From: an uncultured Alphaproteobacteria bacterium
Lineage (GTDB): Bacteria > Pseudomonadota > Alphaproteobacteria > Rhizobiales > Beijerinckiaceae
Length of the DNA stretch: 64,000 nucleotides
NCBI GenBank assembly: GCA_937988775.1
Contig: CALKHP010000005.1
Coordinates: 30,822 to 94,821, forward strand
Direction of reading: 5' to 3'
The notes beneath the pieces are model-generated. The model was not told the origin of the DNA and ran no database searches. It saw nothing but the letters and a program-made list of their open reading frames with translations. Numbering within the stretch: position 1 is the stretch's first letter; each line of letters opens with the position of its first letter. Shown one piece after another: positions 42,285-51,029 of the stretch. The position numbers and the translations under genes were made by a program.

Positions 42285-42920
42285 TCAAAGCTTGCTGCGG
42301 GCAATAAAACTGTCGAGCCGATAACCGGCATCGAGGCAGGGCGCGTCGGACAGGCGCAGCCGGCGGTAGACGCCGAAATCCACGCGCACCTCGGTCTCGG
42401 GCGCCTTGGCGACGCGGATCGCGGCGAGGCAGCGATCAAACGGCTCACGCGATGGCGTCTTGAGGCGGGCGCGGCCGAGCACGCCACGGCTGAGCACCAG
42501 AGCGCGCGGCGGCGTGCTGGTCTCGACCTTGACGAGGTAACGCGCCAGGAACGGCGGGTGGTTGATCGGCGTGCGGCCAATGACGGCACGGCCAAGGACA
42601 AAGCGGGTCGGATAGGCGACGGCATCGACCAGCGTGCCATCGACATAGGCGAGGTAGCGGATGCTGCCGGCGCGGGTGCCGATATAGTGCGCATCGAGCG
42701 GCGCGTTGGTGACGACCAGGCGCTTGCGCGCCTCGCTCCAGTCGCCAAACCAAAGGTTGACGCTCTCATGCGCCGCGAGCCAGGGCAGCCAGGCGGCCGG
42801 CGTCGCGGCCGGATCGACAATGGTCCGGATCGGCACCGGCAATCCGCCGTCATCCATGGCGGCGACGAGGGCACGCTCGAGGGTTTCTGAGGTGTCGGCG
42901 AGGGCGTCGACGAGGCTCAT
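42285..42920 (-). CDS. Baseplate/tail protein I (gpI)
   Basis: A 211-residue protein. 'ALVAAMDDGGLPVPIRTIVD', 'WLPWLAAHESVNLWFGDWSE' and 'YIGTRAGSIRYLAYVDGTLV' match the P2 gpI tail protein family, part of the baseplate wedge that supports fibres. ATGA overlap with gpJ. Confidence 0.82.
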   Translation of the reverse strand: MSLVDALADTSETLERALVAAMDDGGLPVPIRTIVDPAATPAAWLPWLAAHESVNLWFGDWSEARKRLVVTNAPLDAHYIGTRAGSIRYLAYVDGTLVDAVAYPTRFVLGRAVIGRTPINHPPFLARYLVKVETSTPPRALVLSRGVLGRARLKTPSREPFDRCLAAIRVAKAPETEVRVDFGVYRRLRLSDAPCLDAGYRLDSFIARSKL

Positions 42921-43837
42921 GACGCGGCTCCCGTAGCGATCGTCACGGTGTCCAGCACCGGGATGGCATAAGGGTCGGCCGCGAGGTCACCGGCCGGCAA
43001 CTGCCGCACCACGCGCACGACGCCGGCGACATAGGCCGGGCCCACGATGGCATCGACCGGCACCTCGCCGCCGATCGCCAGGCGCAGCTTGCCGGCGGCG
43101 GCGATCGCCGCCTCGGCTGCGGCCTTGATCAGGCCGGCATCAGGCCCCGGCGGAATGAGCAGCGTCATCGCGGCGGCGTAGGTGTGGCGCACGGCGCGCA
43201 GCACGGTGAGCGAGACCGCCTCGGGCTTGACGCCGGATGCGGTCACGGCGGCGCGCACCGCCGCGAGCTGCTCGTCCGTCGCATCGGCGCCGCCGGCGCC
43301 GGCGATGACGATATCGGTATCACCGCGCCGGCCATGCACCGCGCGGCCGATCACCGCCACGTCCTGCAGCGTCGGCACCGCCGTATAGGCCTCGTACATG
43401 TAGCGGTCGGCCGAGCCGGCCGAGGGCCGCTCGAAAGCCAGCAGGTAGCGGCGCAGCAGTTGCTGGTCGCTCTCCATGATGGCTGCCGTCGTCTCGGTCG
43501 CCGGCACCAGCACCAGGCGCTGCACGCCGAGCCGCGCCACGACATTGTCGAGATCGGTGCCCGAGGCGAGCGGCGCCAGCACGGCACGCACCGCGTCATT
43601 GACACGCGCTCGATCGAGCAGGCGCTGGGCGCACCAGGCGCGCGCGGCGATGATGGCCGGATCGGTCTCGAGCCCCTCGACCGTATAGAGCGGCAGGTCC
43701 GGGCGCGTGGCGCGCAGCTCGTCCCAGGCCGCGACAAAACGGCTTTTGAAATCGCCTTTAAGCGCCTCGGGGGACAGCGGCTCGATCGCCGCCGGCGGCG
43801 GCAATTGCGACAAGTCGAACGGCAGCAGCGCGCTCAT
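42917..43837 (-). CDS. Baseplate assembly protein gpJ
   Basis: A 306-residue protein. 'LLPFDLSQLPPPAAIEPLSP', 'ARAWCAQRLLDRARVNDAVR' and 'RRYLLAFERPSAGSADRYMY' followed by YEAY are diagnostic of the P2 gpJ wedge protein. It overlaps gpW by 4 bases. Confidence 0.9.
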   Translation of the reverse strand: MSALLPFDLSQLPPPAAIEPLSPEALKGDFKSRFVAAWDELRATRPDLPLYTVEGLETDPAIIAARAWCAQRLLDRARVNDAVRAVLAPLASGTDLDNVVARLGVQRLVLVPATETTAAIMESDQQLLRRYLLAFERPSAGSADRYMYEAYTAVPTLQDVAVIGRAVHGRRGDTDIVIAGAGGADATDEQLAAVRAAVTASGVKPEAVSLTVLRAVRHTYAAAMTLLIPPGPDAGLIKAAAEAAIAAAGKLRLAIGGEVPVDAIVGPAYVAGVVRVVRQLPAGDLAADPYAIPVLDTVTIATGAAS

Positions 43838-44226
43838 GCCGCCACCTCGCGGTAGCCGTTATCGTTGCCGCCGAGCACGACGCTGCGCTCCTCGCTGACC
43901 GAGTAATCGCCGACATGACCCTCGGGATAAAAGATGCCGGCGATCTCAAACGCAAACACGCCATCGGCGCCGTAGCGCGTCAGGCGGATGGTCTGCAGCC
44001 GGAAAGCCGGCTCCCAGCGCCGGATGGCGGCGGCCACGCTGATATAGACCTGCATGATGCGCATCGGCGTCGCCGCGAGATCCTGCAGGTCGAGGGCGGC
44101 CGAGCCAAAATCGCGCAGCATGATGCAGGAGCCGACACGCGTCGTCAGGATGACGGCGAGCGACTGGACGCAATGCGCCCATCCGGTCAGCACCCTGCCT
44201 GTCCGCCTGTCGAGCCCGACGCGCAT
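43834..44226 (-). CDS. Baseplate wedge protein gpW (gp25-like)
   Basis: A 130-residue protein. 'LTTRVGSCIMLRDFGSAALD' is the conserved EPR-like core of the gp25/GPW wedge family, followed by 'YISVAAAIRRWEPAFRLQTI'. It contacts sheath and hub. Confidence 0.88.
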   Translation of the reverse strand: MRVGLDRRTGRVLTGWAHCVQSLAVILTTRVGSCIMLRDFGSAALDLQDLAATPMRIMQVYISVAAAIRRWEPAFRLQTIRLTRYGADGVFAFEIAGIFYPEGHVGDYSVSEERSVVLGGNDNGYREVAA

Positions 44227-44231
44227 CGTCG

Positions 44232-44480
44232 CTACTCGGCCTTGGCGGGCTTGGCGACGGGGAGCTTGGCCGGCTTGGCCGCCTGCTCGGCGACGATCGA
44301 GCCGGAGAGCAACTCGTATTTGGCCTCGAGCTCAGTCAGTTCGAGCACATGGCCGACCTTGGGGCGCAGTTGCTCCGCGCCATCCCCCTCAGCCGGGATC
44401 TTGACGGCCGGGATCTTGCGGCCGGCGACGTGGTAGCCAGCCTTTTCCGTGGTGAGATAGCGCCTCTTTGTCTCGCTCAT
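44232..44480 (-). CDS. Small hypothetical phage protein
   Basis: An 82-residue protein with Lys/Ala/Pro-rich ends and a central 'HVLELTELEAKYELLSGSI'. It lies between gpV and gpW, 5 bases before the gpW start. No family is recognised. Confidence 0.5.
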   Translation of the reverse strand: MSETKRRYLTTEKAGYHVAGRKIPAVKIPAEGDGAEQLRPKVGHVLELTELEAKYELLSGSIVAEQAAKPAKLPVAKPAKAE

Positions 44481-44492
44481 GATGGGCTCCTG

Positions 44493-45038
44493 TCAGGGTT
44501 GCGGGATGCTGGTGTTGGCGCCGCCTGGCGTCACACCGCCATGCACGTGGCTGGCGCCGATGTTGAGGTCATCGTGGCGCACGGTGCCGCCGGTGATGGT
44601 GATGCCGCCGGCGGCGATGACCATCTTGACGCCGGCGACGGCGAGCGCGATCGCGCCGTCCTTGATCGACAGCGTGGCGTTGCCGATGGCGATGATCTCG
44701 CCATCCTGCTCGGCCGTGCCGGGCGAGGGATGCTGTTCGACCGGGCCGGCCGGCATCACGCGCGAGTGCTCGCCGAGCTCGCCGCCAGGCGAGAGCACCA
44801 GCACCGGCTCGCCATCGCCGATGCGCCGGAAGCGCGACACGCCACCGCCGGCCTTGCCCGAGGCTTCGGCGTGCGGCAGCAAGGGCGAGGAAAACGGCTT
44901 GCCGTCCTGGGCGTCATCGTCGAAGCGCACCTTGGTCTTGGCGCCCTGGCTCGTCTCGGCCGTGCCGGTCATGATCATGGTGGCGACGCGGCGCTCAAGT
45001 GCTGCCAGTCGCTTGCGGACAGCGCGCTCGCCGTTCAT
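44493..45038 (-). CDS. Baseplate spike/assembly protein gpV
   Basis: A 181-residue protein. An OB-like middle ('FRRIGDGEPVLVLSPGGELG') is followed by a beta-helical, repeating end ('IAIGNATLSIKDGAIALAVA') and a His-containing tip ('GASHVHGGVTPGG') that may bind iron. This is the gpV/gp45 puncturing-spike layout. ATG 45038 overlaps the upstream stop. Confidence 0.82.
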   Translation of the reverse strand: MNGERAVRKRLAALERRVATMIMTGTAETSQGAKTKVRFDDDAQDGKPFSSPLLPHAEASGKAGGGVSRFRRIGDGEPVLVLSPGGELGEHSRVMPAGPVEQHPSPGTAEQDGEIIAIGNATLSIKDGAIALAVAGVKMVIAAGGITITGGTVRHDDLNIGASHVHGGVTPGGANTSIPQP

Positions 45039-45637
45039 GGCGCATCCTCGGGCGGCAGGTTGCCGACCAGGCGCGGCTCGGGATCGCCGCCATTGATCGA
45101 GAGGCCGCTCGGCACGGCCGAGGGCTCCAGCCCGGTCTCCAGCCCGCGCTGGATAACCGGCCGCGCCGGCGCGACATTGAGCAGGCGCCACTTGTACTCT
45201 TGCAGGCCGATTGCCAGTCCCTTGCCGCTGGTCTGATCGGAGACGGCGACGAGCTGGTTGCCGATCTCGGCCGCCATCACCTGGGTGAGCCCGACGTAAG
45301 GGTCGGCCATCATCACGCCGAGCACGGCGGAGAGGCGCTCGAGGCAACCGAGGTCGGCCGAGGAGAATTTGGGGTCGGGCTGACCGATGCGGCCGGCGAT
45401 GACGATGATCGCCACCGAGACATCCATGTCGATGCCGGCATCGGCACGCACGATCGGCTTGGCCGCCAGAAAGCACACGCGCGCGGACGGCGCCCTGGTG
45501 CTGTCTTTGACCAGGTCGCCGAGGTCGTAGCGGTCGAGTTCGACGCGCGCCTCAGTAAATAGCGGCGCATCGGCCTCATCCTTGGCGGCGCGCAGCGCGC
45601 CGGCGATGGCGTTGAGCAGCGTGACGATCCGGCTCAC
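45035..45637 (-). CDS. Mu gp37-like (DUF1834) protein
   Basis: A 200-residue protein. 'AKPIVRADAGIDMDVSVAII' and 'ADLGCLERLSAVLGVMMADP' fit the Mu gp37/DUF1834 family placed between the morphogenesis gene and gpV. Its role in tail or neck assembly is not settled. ATGA overlaps on both sides. Confidence 0.65.
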   Translation of the reverse strand: MSRIVTLLNAIAGALRAAKDEADAPLFTEARVELDRYDLGDLVKDSTRAPSARVCFLAAKPIVRADAGIDMDVSVAIIVIAGRIGQPDPKFSSADLGCLERLSAVLGVMMADPYVGLTQVMAAEIGNQLVAVSDQTSGKGLAIGLQEYKWRLLNVAPARPVIQRGLETGLEPSAVPSGLSINGGDPEPRLVGNLPPEDAP

Positions 45638-46116
45638 CCGAACAGCCTCCGCAGATAGGCGCCGGTCGCCTGCAGCAGCTCGGCGCGGTTGTCGGCCGAG
45701 ATGCCGATATATGGCCTCGCCGGCATGGTGACGCTTTGGGTGCGGATCAGGCGGCCGCCGAGACGAAACACCAGTGCAGGCGCCGTCTTGGGCTTGATCA
45801 CGCCGCCGAATTGATGGATCGCCGCATAGACCAGGCCGGAACCGACGACGGCGGAGGTGCCCTGCACGAGATAGTCGATCGAGCGCGCCAGCGCACCGGA
45901 GCGGTGCAGGACCGGTGTGCGGCCCTCAATATTGGGCGCCCAGGCGGCGCCATCCGGGGCTGGGCCGCCGGCGGTCAGCCGGTCAACCGTCTGCTCGCGG
46001 ATCAGCCGGGCGAGTGCCTCGAGCAGGGTTGCGCCCTGGTCGCTCGACAGGCGCGACAGGCCGGTCTCGAATTGCGCAAAGCCGGTGAGCTCTGCCTTGA
46101 TCGCGATGCCGGCCAT
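45634..46116 (-). CDS. Virion morphogenesis protein (Mu gpG / P2 gpS-like)
   Basis: About 160 residues. 'QFETGLSRLSSDQGATLLEA', 'PVLHRSGALARSIDYLVQG' and 'YAAIHQFGGVIKPK' are typical of the phage virion morphogenesis (tail completion) family. ATG 46116 shares a base with the upstream TAA; a GTG two codons earlier is possible. Confidence 0.82.
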   Translation of the reverse strand: MAGIAIKAELTGFAQFETGLSRLSSDQGATLLEALARLIREQTVDRLTAGGPAPDGAAWAPNIEGRTPVLHRSGALARSIDYLVQGTSAVVGSGLVYAAIHQFGGVIKPKTAPALVFRLGGRLIRTQSVTMPARPYIGISADNRAELLQATGAYLRRLFG

Positions 46117-46547
46117 TACCACTCACCCTTGAGGCGGCGCGGCTGGGCTTCGAAATACGCCCCGCCCTCGGCGGCGACGCTGCCGCCGGTGCCATCAAGC
46201 CCGCCGGCCGGAAACGCCTCGAGCTCGGCGATATCGGCCTTGCCGGCCGCCACGTCGCGCAGGAACTCCTGACGCATCTTGGCGCGCTTTTCGATCTCCT
46301 CTGACATGCGGTCGGCGGCCGGTGCCAGATGCCAGCACGCCAGATCGATGGCGCATTGCCGCACGATCTGTGGCACGAGCGGCAGCGGCACGCGGTAGCG
46401 CTTGCGCAGGTAAGGATCGATCATCGCCTGGGCGTCGTCGATCGCACGCGACACGGCGAGGTCGATATCGACATCGCTCGGCACCAGCGTCGCCAGGAAA
46501 TTGGCGCCGCGCAGCTGCTCGATGTCCTGACGTGTGGCGTAGACCAC
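46116..46547 (-). CDS. Mu gp36-like (DUF1320) neck protein
   Basis: About 143 residues, starting at GTG 46547 to give VVYATRQDIEQLRGANFL, the DUF1320 N-terminus. 'IDDAQAMIDPYLRKRYRVPL' and 'QCAIDLACWHL' follow. Family members act at the head-tail joint. The tRNA gene lies about 165 bases upstream in the same operon. Confidence 0.82.
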   Translation of the reverse strand: MVYATRQDIEQLRGANFLATLVPSDVDIDLAVSRAIDDAQAMIDPYLRKRYRVPLPLVPQIVRQCAIDLACWHLAPAADRMSEEIEKRAKMRQEFLRDVAAGKADIAELEAFPAGGLDGTGGSVAAEGGAYFEAQPRRLKGEW

Positions 46548-46712
46548 GGCGGCGCTCCTGGATTGATGCGGCCCCGTCGCCACGAGGCCGCGTTCTGGCG
46601 GGCGGCGGATCTGTGATCCCTTCGCCGGCCGGGGTAGCGACCCGTTATGCCGGCGATCCCATCGGGTGCAGGGGGCCTCGCGAGCCGTACCTGGCCGCCC
46701 TTTCGGGGCATT

Positions 46713-46787
46713 TGGTTGCGGGAGGAGGATTTGAACCTCCGACCTCCGGATTATGAGCCCGGCGCGCTACCCCTGCGCTACCCCGCT
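46713..46787 (-). tRNA. tRNA with CAU anticodon, initiator-like acceptor
   Basis: A 75-base cloverleaf with encoded CCA. The acceptor has positions 2-7 (GCGGGG) paired and an unpaired A1:A72, as in initiator tRNA. D stem GCGC/GCGC; anticodon stem CCGGG/TCCGG with loop CTCATAA; variable loop AGGTC; T stem GGAGG/CCTCC with loop TTCAAAT. Of the three G:C pairs typical of initiators next to the anticodon loop, two are kept and one is G:U. The 11:24 pair is C:G, which is elongator-like. It lies inside the phage head operon. Confidence 0.88.
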
Positions 46788-46793
46788 AAACTG

Positions 46794-47051
46794 CTACTCG
46801 GCGGCGCCGTCCTCGGTCTGCTCCGGGGCCTTGGCCGGGCCGACATGGAGCAACGGGTCGTCGATGATCGCCTGTGCCTCCTTCTCCGACAGATCGGAGA
46901 GCGCCAGGATGACAGGGGTCGGCCCAAAATCGCGGCCGGCACGGCGGCGCCCCTCCTTCGGGCCAGTGATCGAGATGTAACGGCCGCCACGCTGTTTGCG
47001 CTCCGGCCGCTCAGAGGAGGCGTCGGGTAGGGTTTGGGGGTCTTTGGCCAT
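46794..47051 (-). CDS. Mu gp35-like small protein
   Basis: An 85-residue protein, 'SITGPKEGRRRAGRDFGPTP' then 'LSDLSEKEAQAIIDDPLLHV', resembling the Mu gp35/HI1506-like family with a helix-turn end. It lies just downstream of the capsid gene. Function unknown. Confidence 0.65.
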   Translation of the reverse strand: MAKDPQTLPDASSERPERKQRGGRYISITGPKEGRRRAGRDFGPTPVILALSDLSEKEAQAIIDDPLLHVGPAKAPEQTEDGAAE

Positions 47052-47149
47052 GATCAGGTCTCCTCAGAGGGGCTTACCGGCAGGCCCCGCAAGGCCGGCT
47101 GGAAAGCCCCTGGCCGCGAGGGCCAGGGGAAGGTTACGCGGGGAGGAAC

Positions 47150-48043
47150 TCAGCCCAGCCAGGGCACCACGACGAGCTCGACGCGGTTGAAGTCGAGGTT
47201 GCTTTCGCCGCCGGCGAGATTGGCCTTTTTCAGGATGACCTCAGCGGCCGCCCGGTTGGTCGGCCCGGTGACCAGAGCGTTGGGCGTGATGGCCAGCGGC
47301 ACGCCGTAATCGCCCTTGAGCTTGGTCATGGCGGTGTAAGCGGCGCCGAAATTCGCCACCGTCAGGTCAGCCTTAGAGCCGAAAGCCGTCTGCCAGAAGC
47401 CAAAGCCGGCGGTGTTGCGGCTGTCGGCGCCGTAGCGGAATTCCTTCTTCGTGAAGACGCTCTCGTCATCCGGATTGTCCATCGCCACGAAGCGCGGTGC
47501 CTGACGGTTTTGGAAGATGATCGGCTTGAGCGCCTTGGTCAGGTCCATCAGATACCAGGGCGAGCCGGCGCCGGTCTGGACGTTGGAGACTGACGTAAGA
47601 CTGCCGGCCGCATCGAGCACCGGATGGTCGCTGTCGAAATAGTACTGACCGTCGAAACAGTTGGTCGAGAAGCCCTGCGGCAGCGTGGCGAACACCAGTT
47701 CGTCGGGCTGACGCGCGGCCGCATCGCCAAGCATGCGGGCGATCGGGGAATAGATGCCGTAGCGATCATCGGAAATCGCATTTCCTTTGACCGAAATCGT
47801 ATCTTCCCAGTCCTCGTTGACCAGACGATAGGACGAGGTCTTGACGTTCTTGACCTGCCGCTCGCCGATCCACTTGCGCATGCCGGGGATCTGGTCGAGC
47901 CAGGGATAGAGCTCCTCGCTCGTCGTCGAGGGCACCTCAGTGGCAAAACGCGCCCACATCGGCTGTACCGCCGCGATGCCCGCCTGGAAGTTGGTGCGCA
48001 GCCCGGTGGTCAGGATACGCAGATTGGCCGAATTGATGATCAT
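47150..48043 (-). CDS. Major head subunit (Mu gpT-like)
   Basis: A 297-residue capsid protein. 'LRILTTGLRTNFQAGIAAVQ', 'EELYPWLDQIPGMRKWIGER' and 'YGIYSPIARMLGDAAARQPD' are clear Mu gpT hallmarks. It forms the icosahedral shell on the scaffold of the upstream protease gene. Confidence 0.93.
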   Translation of the reverse strand: MIINSANLRILTTGLRTNFQAGIAAVQPMWARFATEVPSTTSEELYPWLDQIPGMRKWIGERQVKNVKTSSYRLVNEDWEDTISVKGNAISDDRYGIYSPIARMLGDAAARQPDELVFATLPQGFSTNCFDGQYYFDSDHPVLDAAGSLTSVSNVQTGAGSPWYLMDLTKALKPIIFQNRQAPRFVAMDNPDDESVFTKKEFRYGADSRNTAGFGFWQTAFGSKADLTVANFGAAYTAMTKLKGDYGVPLAITPNALVTGPTNRAAAEVILKKANLAGGESNLDFNRVELVVVPWLG

Positions 48044-48098
48044 GGTCGGTCCTCGGGCGCGGCGGTGCCGCGATGGTTAGGGGTTGCGGGCGGCGGCC

Positions 48099-48503
48099 TT
48101 AGCGGATCTCGACCCAGACGCCGGCGGCCTCGACCTCGAGCACCTTGCCGGCCTTGGACAGCGTGTTGGCGCCGCTCGTCTTGGCGACAGTCTCGTCGTC
48201 GGCGATGTAGCAATCACTGAGCACGTCCGCCTGGGTCAGCGGATCGGTCGCCGAATTCTTGAACCGGAACACGCCGCGCTGCGCCGTGACGCTCAGCGCA
48301 CCATCGGCACCGCCGGTATTGTCCGCACTCTCCTCGGCGCGGCCGGCCGCCTTGAGCGTGGTCGCGACCGCGCCAGGCGTCGCATAGCCGGTGGCGCTGA
48401 CGCAGACGATGCCGCCCTGGTGGATGACCTTGGCGGCGGCGACGGGGAGCACCAGGAGGTCGGGTTCGCGCGTCCAGGTGTCGCGGGGTTTGCTGAGTGC
48501 CAT
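48099..48503 (-). CDS. Putative head decoration protein
   Basis: A 134-residue beta-rich protein between protease and capsid genes ('VIHQGGIVCVSATGYATPG', 'RGVFRFKNSATDPLTQADV'). Its position and composition suit a DUF2190-type capsid decoration protein. The assignment is mainly by position. Confidence 0.6.
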   Translation of the reverse strand: MALSKPRDTWTREPDLLVLPVAAAKVIHQGGIVCVSATGYATPGAVATTLKAAGRAEESADNTGGADGALSVTAQRGVFRFKNSATDPLTQADVLSDCYIADDETVAKTSGANTLSKAGKVLEVEAAGVWVEIR

Positions 48504-48536
48504 GTGAGCGGGCTCCGGTAGTGGATCGGGTTGAGG

Positions 48537-49538
48537 TCAGGCGGCGCGTTCGGCGGCGCGCGCCGCGAGGAAATCGGCCTCGCTCACGCCGAGGTTGCGG
48601 ACGATCGCCCGCTCGGCATCGGTGAGAGATCCGGCCGTCGCGGCCGGGTCACCGGGGATTGCCGGGTCTTGGCCAGGCTTGAGCAGCACCGGCATGGCGT
48701 CGATCGCCGCCTTGGTGGCGTCGTAAGCGGCGCTGGCGAGCGCCAGGTACTGATCCTTGGCGGCCGGCGCGAGCTTGCCGGCCGCGATCGCGCCGTCGAC
48801 GAGGGTGGCGCAACGCGCGGTCTGCGCGGCCTGGTTGGCCGCATCGATCGTCGCCTGGGCGGCCGACAAGGCCGCGACCGTCGCGGCGTGCTGTGCCGCC
48901 GGCACGAATTTCTCGGGGTCCGGCATCGACAGCGCCGTGATCGCGCTGAGGGTCTCCGGCAGCGATGCAGCTTCCTTCAGGCCGAGCGCGGCCAGAATTT
49001 CCTTGAGCATGGGGGCTTCCTTGGTTTGCGAGGCTGATGCGATGGCGGGCATACCGAGCGCCGGCGACGAGACGAGCGCAGCACCTTTGAGGAGGCGCGC
49101 CGTGACGCCATCCTCGTCGCGCCAGAATGTCGGAGAGATGTAGCGATAAGCCTTGGCCGCGAGGGCTGTGACTGCATCGGGCAGCCATTCGACCTTGCCG
49201 AAAAGCCCCTCCGCACGAGCCTCGACGGCTACGATCCAGGCACGAGCGGGCTTCGAACCCAGCAACATCGCGTATTCGGTCTCGTGGTCGAAGTCGATCG
49301 GCAGCTTGAGAGTGTCATCGGCAAAGGCGGCGGCCAGGCGCTCAGGGTCGAACACAAACCGTCGGCGATCGCGCGCCTCGACGGCGCCACGCGGCGTCAG
49401 TTGCACCCAGACCGGCGGTGTCGCCACTCCATCGGCTCCGGCCGCCGCAAGGGCAACCTCAAACGCAACACCGCCGGCGGTGAGGCCAGGGGGCAGTGCG
49501 TCGTCTCGGGTGGTGGATCGGTGCGCCATGTCCGGCAC
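48537..49538 (-). CDS. Head maturation protease/scaffold (Mu gpI-like)
   Basis: A 333-residue protein. 'LPIDFDHETEYAMLLGSKPA' (the His of the family), 'ARAWIVAVEARAEGLFGKVE' and 'YRYISPTFWRDEDG' match Mu-type prohead protease I. The Ala-rich C-terminal half is likely the scaffold. It starts at GTG 49538 or ATG 49529, only 28-37 bases from the palindromic operator. Confidence 0.87.
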   Translation of the reverse strand: MPDMAHRSTTRDDALPPGLTAGGVAFEVALAAAGADGVATPPVWVQLTPRGAVEARDRRRFVFDPERLAAAFADDTLKLPIDFDHETEYAMLLGSKPARAWIVAVEARAEGLFGKVEWLPDAVTALAAKAYRYISPTFWRDEDGVTARLLKGAALVSSPALGMPAIASASQTKEAPMLKEILAALGLKEAASLPETLSAITALSMPDPEKFVPAAQHAATVAALSAAQATIDAANQAAQTARCATLVDGAIAAGKLAPAAKDQYLALASAAYDATKAAIDAMPVLLKPGQDPAIPGDPAATAGSLTDAERAIVRNLGVSEADFLAARAAERAA

Positions 49539-49565
49539 ATTGGCCGTAGGCGCGGTCGCAAAAGA

Positions 49566-49583
49566 GGGTGACGCGCGTCACCC
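49566..49583 (-). promoter_or_regulatory. 18-bp palindromic operator, copy 2 (head operon)
   Basis: A perfect GGGTGACGCGCGTCACCC followed on the - strand by TCTTTTG. It lies in the 161-base gap between the gpF-like and protease genes, heading the second late operon. Confidence 0.85.
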
Positions 49584-49699
49584 CTCACGCAATTTCCGGG
49601 AGGCTTTCGCTGGGCGCCAGCATGCGCTATATTCGCCGAGCGGTCGAGCCATGCTGTGCCGGTCATGAGCCGGGAGGGACTAGCGCCCCTCCGACCGCT

Positions 49700-50905
49700 T
49701 CAATCCCCTTTTATTCTCGATTTTGCGGCCTTGCCGACATTCTCGGCCGCGTCGGGCCGGAGGGAGGTCAGCAGGATCTCGTCCTCGGCCGTGCGCTTGA
49801 TCACAGCTTTCCAGGGCCGCTCGCCAAAATAGCGCCAGAGCGCGAGATCGCCGTCATCGATGACAGCGTCGGGCGCGTCGATGATCTGCTGCACCAGGTC
49901 GTAATCCGCAATGGCGAGTGGCTGGTGCCGGCGGGCGCGCGACTGCTTTTCGGCGGTGGCGATGGTCATCGCCACGGTGCGGCTCGTCGTGCCGAGGGCG
50001 CGGGCGGCATCATCGGAGAGCGCGGCAACCGGCCAGCGCAGATCACGGATGGCGTGATCGCCCGGCATGGTGGGCTTATAGCCGGCGCCATTGTCGACGA
50101 CATACTCAAACACCGGGTCCTTGCGCATCTGGGCGATCGTCTCGCGCCGCACGTCTGTCGTCATCGCGTCCAGCTTGGCGGTCATGCGCTTGCCGGCCAT
50201 CTGCTCGCGGGACATGCCGGGGTTGCTGTCCCAGCCCGGATCAATGCCGGCCGGCACCATGCGCGTCTCGCCAGTGGCACGGTTGGTCCAGGAGCGCGGA
50301 TCGAGCGGCGGTGCCTCGGTCGGCACGCCGTCGCGCGGCTCGGCACGCGAGCGCGCCCGACATTTGCAGCGCCAGCCATTGGGCGGGTAATGCGTCGACC
50401 ACCAGTCGTCATCCACGGGGAGCGTCGTGCCGACCCATGACAGGTGCAGCGGGCGCTTACGCTCCGAGGTCGAGGTCATGTACTCGAGATAGGGGAGCAC
50501 GTCCTTGACGCGCTGGATGCGGCCCCAGTCGCCGGCCGCCTCGGCCGAGCGGATATTGGCATCGTAGATCAGGTCGAGCCGGCGCAGCGAACCGAGCTGT
50601 GCCTTGACGATCTCGCCGGTGCGCGGATCGGTAATCTGTTTGACGCCCCACCAGCCCTTGGCCTTGAGGATCGGCGTCAGCTCGTCGCGAAACTGCGCAA
50701 ACGGCACGCGATCGACAACCGCCTTTTGCACGGCCGATCGGATATCGTCGAGCACATCAAAACCGGCGGTGCGCGCCACGGTAAAGCCAAGCGCGTGCTC
50801 CCTGGGAGCCATCTCGGCCCAGTGAAATGTCGGTCGGCTCGGCCGCCGCTTGAAATAGTCGACGACTTCTTTCGGCGCGGTCTGAAACAGCTTCTCGTCG
50901 GCCAT
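49700..50905 (-). CDS. Head morphogenesis protein (Mu gpF / SPP1 gp7-like)
   Basis: A 401-residue protein. 'FTVARTAGFDVLDDIRSAVQ', 'RLDLIYDANIRSAEAAGDW' and 'HYPPNGWRCKCRARSRAE' are the gpF signature. Minor head proteins of this family help start capsid assembly around the portal. It is the last gene of the first late operon. Confidence 0.88.
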   Translation of the reverse strand: MADEKLFQTAPKEVVDYFKRRPSRPTFHWAEMAPREHALGFTVARTAGFDVLDDIRSAVQKAVVDRVPFAQFRDELTPILKAKGWWGVKQITDPRTGEIVKAQLGSLRRLDLIYDANIRSAEAAGDWGRIQRVKDVLPYLEYMTSTSERKRPLHLSWVGTTLPVDDDWWSTHYPPNGWRCKCRARSRAEPRDGVPTEAPPLDPRSWTNRATGETRMVPAGIDPGWDSNPGMSREQMAGKRMTAKLDAMTTDVRRETIAQMRKDPVFEYVVDNGAGYKPTMPGDHAIRDLRWPVAALSDDAARALGTTSRTVAMTIATAEKQSRARRHQPLAIADYDLVQQIIDAPDAVIDDGDLALWRYFGERPWKAVIKRTAEDEILLTSLRPDAAENVGKAAKSRIKGD

Positions 50906-51029
50906 CGGTCACCGCCCGCCGCAGAGGCCCGCAGGCGGGCGCGAGCGGCTGCCGGCGCCCATCTGTCGAATAAAGGGACAGCCCCCGCCCAACCGTTTCA
51001 AAACCGCTTTAACGGCGACGTTGCCGGCG

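Noticed and set aside
39924..42890. Long + strand open frame of 988 codons opposite the phage appendage genes
   Set aside because: An antisense shadow created by GC-rich codon bias; no domain is visible and all phage genes here read leftward.
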